IMG/VR virus record: IMGVR_UViG_3300025930_000038
Span: 1 to 23,247 of that record
Reading direction: 5' to 3' (one strand)
From: a virus
Length of the DNA: 23,247 nt
Positions 20,905-23,247 of the stretch are shown here, one piece after another. A program made the translations under genes and the position numbers. How positions within the stretch are numbered: position 1 is the first letter of the stretch; every line of letters begins with the position of its first letter. Under the pieces are notes generated by a model. That model was given only the letters and a program-made list of their open reading frames with translations. It ran no database searches and had not been told where the DNA came from.

Positions 20905-21321
20905 ATGACACTCCCGCGGCGCGCGTGGCTCTCGTCGATGTTCGCGGTGCTGCTCCTTGCCGCCTGCGACCGGACCACCAACTACATCTCGGCGCCGACG
21001 ACGCCGACGCCGATCCCGACCGGCACCGCCGACGATCTGGTCGAGTATCGGGTCCTGGGCGATTCCGAAACCCTGTCGGGCGTGCTCGTGCGCCTGAGCA
21101 ATTCGGTCGACGGGCTGTCGCAGCAACGGACGGTGCTGCCGTTCTTCCAGGCGCTCAACGTCAACCGCGACAGCGTGTTCTTGTCTCTCGACGCGCGCGG
21201 CGCGGGCACCGGGTTTCTCTACGTGGGGATCTTCGTGAACGGGGTGATGTTCCGGGAGGCCTCGTCCACGGTGACGAACCCGTTTGTGGCGGTCAGTGGC
21301 ACGTATCACCGGCAGCGATAG
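20905..21321 (+). CDS. Phage-encoded lipoprotein with MmpS-like domain
   Basis: ATG 20905 has AAAGG 7 bases upstream. The N-terminus MTLPRRAWLSSMFAVLLLAA C is a classical lipoprotein signal: basic start, hydrophobic core, LAAC lipobox (cleavage before C21). A Thr/Pro linker (APTTPTPIPT) follows, then a beta-sandwich-like domain with VEYRVLGDSETLSGVLVRLS, LPFFQALNVNRDSVFLSLDA and GFLYVGIFVNGVMFREASST. This resembles the domain of MmpS-like lipoproteins. Asp at position +2 (C-D) favours inner-membrane retention in E. coli-type sorting. Upstream in-frame sequence lacks coding character, so this start is chosen. A moron function such as superinfection exclusion or host-surface change is plausible, not shown. 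Confidence 0.8.
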   Translation: MTLPRRAWLSSMFAVLLLAACDRTTNYISAPTTPTPIPTGTADDLVEYRVLGDSETLSGVLVRLSNSVDGLSQQRTVLPFFQALNVNRDSVFLSLDARGAGTGFLYVGIFVNGVMFREASSTVTNPFVAVSGTYHRQR

Positions 21322-21355
21322 GCGCGCGTGGGAGGCCCACGTCACCGGCGCGCGG

Positions 21356-21712
21356 GTGACGCAGGTGACGAAGTTCCAGGCGGTCGCGACCGTCATCGAT
21401 GGCGTGCGGTTCGACTCGCGGAAGGAGGCGCGCCGGTTCCACGACCTGCAGATCATGGTCGCCGCGGGCGTGATCGCGGATCTCGAAGTGCACCCGCGGT
21501 TCCCGCTGGTGGTCGTCGAACTGTTCAGGGGAGGCCCGCCGTGGTCGACGAGATCGTGCGGCGTGTATACCGCGGACTTTCGGTATGTGGACACGGCGAC
21601 GGGCGAACTGCTCGTCGAGGATGTGAAAACCGACCCGACCCGCACGACCGCCTATCGCCTGCGGAAGCGACTGGTGGAAGCGATTCATGGGATCAGGATT
21701 TCGGAGGTCTGA
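21356..21712 (+). CDS. DUF1064-type endonuclease-like protein
   Basis: From GTG 21356 about 118 residues. GVRFDSRKEARRFHDLQIMV, ADLEVHPRFPLVVVELFRG, YTADFRYVDTATGELLVEDV and RKRLVEAIHGIRISEV match the phage DUF1064 family, which is a restriction-endonuclease-fold nuclease: E in KEARR, D in ADFRY and E-D-V-K in VEDVKT. Related phage proteins are described as Holliday-junction resolvase-like. The exact start is uncertain, with GTG 21365 as alternative; the frame is open upstream to the preceding gene's end. The next gene starts 3 bases after its stop. Confidence 0.82.
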   Translation: MTQVTKFQAVATVIDGVRFDSRKEARRFHDLQIMVAAGVIADLEVHPRFPLVVVELFRGGPPWSTRSCGVYTADFRYVDTATGELLVEDVKTDPTRTTAYRLRKRLVEAIHGIRISEV

Positions 21713-21715
21713 TCG

Positions 21716-22264
21716 GTGACACCGCTGAGCGACGATGAACGGCGCGGCATTCTCACGAGCGTCGACTCGGCGTTTCGCCGTCTCGGGAATCTCTATGTGG
21801 CCGTGCGTCCCGAGTATCAGCGGTTCGGGTTCCACCCGCCGTCGACCGGCGTGATGGCGCGCGACCTGAGCGAACAGATCGAGCAGGCGATTGTGCAGCA
21901 CTGCGCCACGTTCACGAAGGGCGTTGGCCACTGCGATCTCGCCCGCGGCACCGAGGCCTGGGAAGTCAAAATCTGTCGGTCTGGCCTCACGATCAACCAA
22001 TCGAAGGCGGTCGGTGGGGAGAACTACATCGTGACGAACTACCGACTCAGCGGCGCCCCGCTGCGTCCGCAGGTCGACCGGGTGTTTGTGCTCTGGCGCG
22101 CGACGGACGCGTGCTTCTCGCCGCGTCGGGCGAACAGCAACGCGCGCGGTCTGCATTTCGAACGTGCCCGCGATCAGATCGAGTGGTTGTATCCGTTCAC
22201 GAACAGCCAGCTGTCGTCGCGGGCGCACGAGGTGTTCACCCTCGACGGATTCACCCGCACCTGA
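21716..22264 (+). CDS. PD-(D/E)XK nuclease-like protein, 182 aa
   Basis: GTG start with GGAGG 9 bases before. KGVGHCDLARGTEAWEVKIC (residues ~69-88) contains D-X8-E-V-K, the D...ExK signature of PD-(D/E)XK nucleases. SGLTINQSKAVGGENYIVTN and VFVLWRATDACFSPRRANSN follow, and IEWLYP near the end. I have an impression of a small uncharacterised family with this GLTINQSK...NYIV..Y motif. Possible roles include DNA-end processing, a homing- or restriction-type nuclease or anti-host activity. Its pairing with the DUF1064-type gene suggests a recombination or DNA processing module. Confidence 0.6.
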   Translation: MTPLSDDERRGILTSVDSAFRRLGNLYVAVRPEYQRFGFHPPSTGVMARDLSEQIEQAIVQHCATFTKGVGHCDLARGTEAWEVKICRSGLTINQSKAVGGENYIVTNYRLSGAPLRPQVDRVFVLWRATDACFSPRRANSNARGLHFERARDQIEWLYPFTNSQLSSRAHEVFTLDGFTRT

Positions 22265-22287
22265 TCCGCTGCGAAGGAGGGCACTGT

Positions 22288-22521
22288 ATGAAAGCACGCG
22301 CACCCTGGTTGGACCGCCCCGCGCCCCGCCGTCCACGCCGTCCGCGCCCGACGACCATGTGGAAGAAAGTGCTCGTCGTCTGTTCGTGCGGCGCCGAGTG
22401 GCACGGGTGGCACGCCATCGGGAACCCGCTCGTCCGTGACCACTACAACCGCGGGCATTGGATCTCTGACCGCAGGACGTCGTTCGCGGTCGCGGATCGG
22501 GAGGAGGCCGACGCCACATGA
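22288..22521 (+). CDS. Small Cys/His protein, possibly zinc binding, 77 aa
   Basis: AAGGAGGG 8-9 bases before ATG is an excellent site. A basic, Pro/Arg-rich N-terminus is followed by KKVLVVCSCGAEWHGWHAIG and VRDHYNRGHWISD. The CSC...H..H...H..H spacing suggests metal binding (zinc-finger-like). Its stop overlaps the ATG of the next gene (ATGA). Function unknown; small zinc-binding phage proteins are often regulators or host-interaction factors. Confidence 0.7.
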   Translation: MKARAPWLDRPAPRRPRRPRPTTMWKKVLVVCSCGAEWHGWHAIGNPLVRDHYNRGHWISDRRTSFAVADREEADAT

Positions 22522-22718
22522 CGACCTTGGTGGCGCCGACCGAAATCCAACGCCGTCTCGCTGCCCGCGAATGTCTGCGGTGCGGCATCGCCGGATTGAC
22601 GGGCGACCCGGACACCGGATTCCCGGAGCACTACTGCGCCCACTGTCGGAAACAGATCGACGACGAGGCCCGCGCCGCTCGGAAGGCCGAGCGTCGTGCG
22701 CCGAATTATTGGAGGTGA
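22518..22718 (+). CDS. Zinc-ribbon protein, 66 aa
   Basis: CLRCG at 19-23 and CAHC at 40-43 form a CxxC-x17-CxxC zinc-ribbon-like arrangement, followed by a basic Ala/Arg-rich helix (KQIDDEARAARKAERR). The start overlaps the previous stop (ATGA), indicating coupled translation. Such small zinc-ribbons commonly bind nucleic acid. Exact role unknown. Confidence 0.72.
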   Translation: MTTLVAPTEIQRRLAARECLRCGIAGLTGDPDTGFPEHYCAHCRKQIDDEARAARKAERRAPNYWR

Positions 22719-22722
22719 TCGA

Positions 22723-22923
22723 ATGGATGAGACAACGAACCGACCCAACCGACCCGATGCCGATCTCCCGCGCCGCGAACGCACGCCCGTCGAGGTGCTG
22801 CGCGACTGGGAAACGGTCCAGCAAAACGACACGGACGAAACCCAACGGTTGAGGGTGGCACGTGGCTGGCTCTATCGCACGTTCGGCCCGGCAGGACTCG
22901 CGATGGTGTTCGTGCCCGAATAG
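22723..22923 (+). CDS. Small unknown protein, 66 aa
   Basis: GGAGG at 22711-22715 sits 7 bases before ATG 22723. The protein is acidic/basic mixed: ETTNRPNRPDADLPRRERTP, then VEVLRDWETVQQNDTDETQR, then a more hydrophobic end GWLYRTFGPAGLAMVFVPE. No known domain was recognised. It directly precedes the HNH gene. Confidence 0.65.
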   Translation: MDETTNRPNRPDADLPRRERTPVEVLRDWETVQQNDTDETQRLRVARGWLYRTFGPAGLAMVFVPE

Positions 22924-22924
22924 C

Positions 22925-23247
22925 ATGGCGGCGTTTTGTGCGGAGCCTGGGTGCGGCGTCGTGGTCGCGTCGGGACGCTGCCCGGTGCACGCCCGCACCC
23001 AGGACCTCGCGCGAGGATCCAGCCGCGCGCGAGGCTATGGGAGTCGGTGGGCGAGGCGCGCCGCCCTGTTCCGTGCCCGGTATCCCCTATGCGGGATGCG
23101 ACCCGGTGGCCGCGCGCCGGTGCTGTCGCGGTGCTTCGATGAGGGTCGGGTGACGTTGGCGTATCAGGTCGACCACGTCGTGCCCCACAAGGGTCGACCT
23201 GAGCTTTTCTGGGATGAACTCGGGAACTGGCAGTCATTGTGCGCCGC
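22925..23247 (+). CDS. HNH endonuclease, truncated by the window end
   Basis: ATG 22925 one base after the previous stop; 107 codons are present and the frame is still open at base 23247. Cysteines at C5, C10 and C19 with H22 (FCAEPGC...GRCPVH) and the later PLCG form the typical zinc-binding part. YQVDHVVPHKGRPELFWDEL followed by NWQSLC is the HNH core (D-H, P-H, W-D, N). The final H and K(T) of the family are missing only because the window ends. Phage HNH proteins of this type work with terminase at the cos site. Confidence 0.9.
   Translation, partial: MAAFCAEPGCGVVVASGRCPVHARTQDLARGSSRARGYGSRWARRAALFRARYPLCGMRPGGRAPVLSRCFDEGRVTLAYQVDHVVPHKGRPELFWDELGNWQSLCA

Overview
The window is phage DNA: a high-GC (roughly two-thirds G+C by eye), tightly packed, temperate HK97-type siphophage genome or prophage-derived contig. 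Packaging, head, head-tail connector, tail, integration and early-gene modules are all recognisable. No host housekeeping gene is visible. The host is probably a high-GC diderm bacterium: the phage carries a classical lipoprotein with a C-terminal domain resembling MmpS-like lipoproteins, and its attachment site matches the 3' part of a bacterial tRNA-Arg(CCT). An Acidobacteriota or proteobacterial soil host would fit, but the sequence does not settle this.

Layout, left to right. 1-175: non-coding, poly-G at the very edge, a plausible cos/post-HNH region. 176-3011: a small unknown protein, a ParB-like protein, a PLP-fold-like protein, a small reverse-strand gene and an orphan DNA methyltransferase. 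3015-5219: small and large terminase subunits and a small ribbon-helix-helix-like protein. 5237-8584: a single-ORF prohead protease-major capsid fusion, a strong hairpin, then the portal (downstream of the capsid gene, not upstream as in HK97). 8577-10417: a collagen-like/carbohydrate-binding-like protein and three connector/closure proteins. 10451-17148: major tail protein, a small tail gene, tail-assembly chaperone G with a -1 frameshifted G-T product, a 1015-residue tape measure, a hub-like tail protein and one more tail-end protein. 17145-17644: tiny reverse-strand genes and a small membrane protein. 17650-17990: an attP-like region with the 3' part of tRNA-Arg(CCT) flanked by ordered repeats. 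17999-19518: a small reverse-strand gene and a tyrosine integrase. 19519-19765: AT-rich divergent promoter region. 19766-22923: rightward early genes (excisionase-like HTH, replication-like protein, lipoprotein, two PD-(D/E)XK-like nucleases, small Cys/His-rich proteins). 22925-end: HNH endonuclease cut by the window edge.

How it works together: the terminases and HNH protein cut and package DNA into a capsid built from the protease-capsid fusion. The connector proteins join head to tail, the G/GT chaperone and tape measure build the tail, and the integrase recombines the tRNA-derived core with the host tRNA gene. The HNH gene cut at the right edge and the post-HNH-like poly-G at the left edge suggest a circular or circularly permuted genome of about 23 kb with only a small piece missing; this is inference.

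Most interesting points: the attP architecture (13-bp-phased arm repeats on both sides of the core), the unusual integrase active site, the ParB/PLP-like/methyltransferase cassette, the hairpin between capsid and portal, the phage lipoprotein with a phased operator-like array upstream, the A8 frameshift, and the apparent absence of lysis genes, a CI-type repressor and a replicative enzyme.
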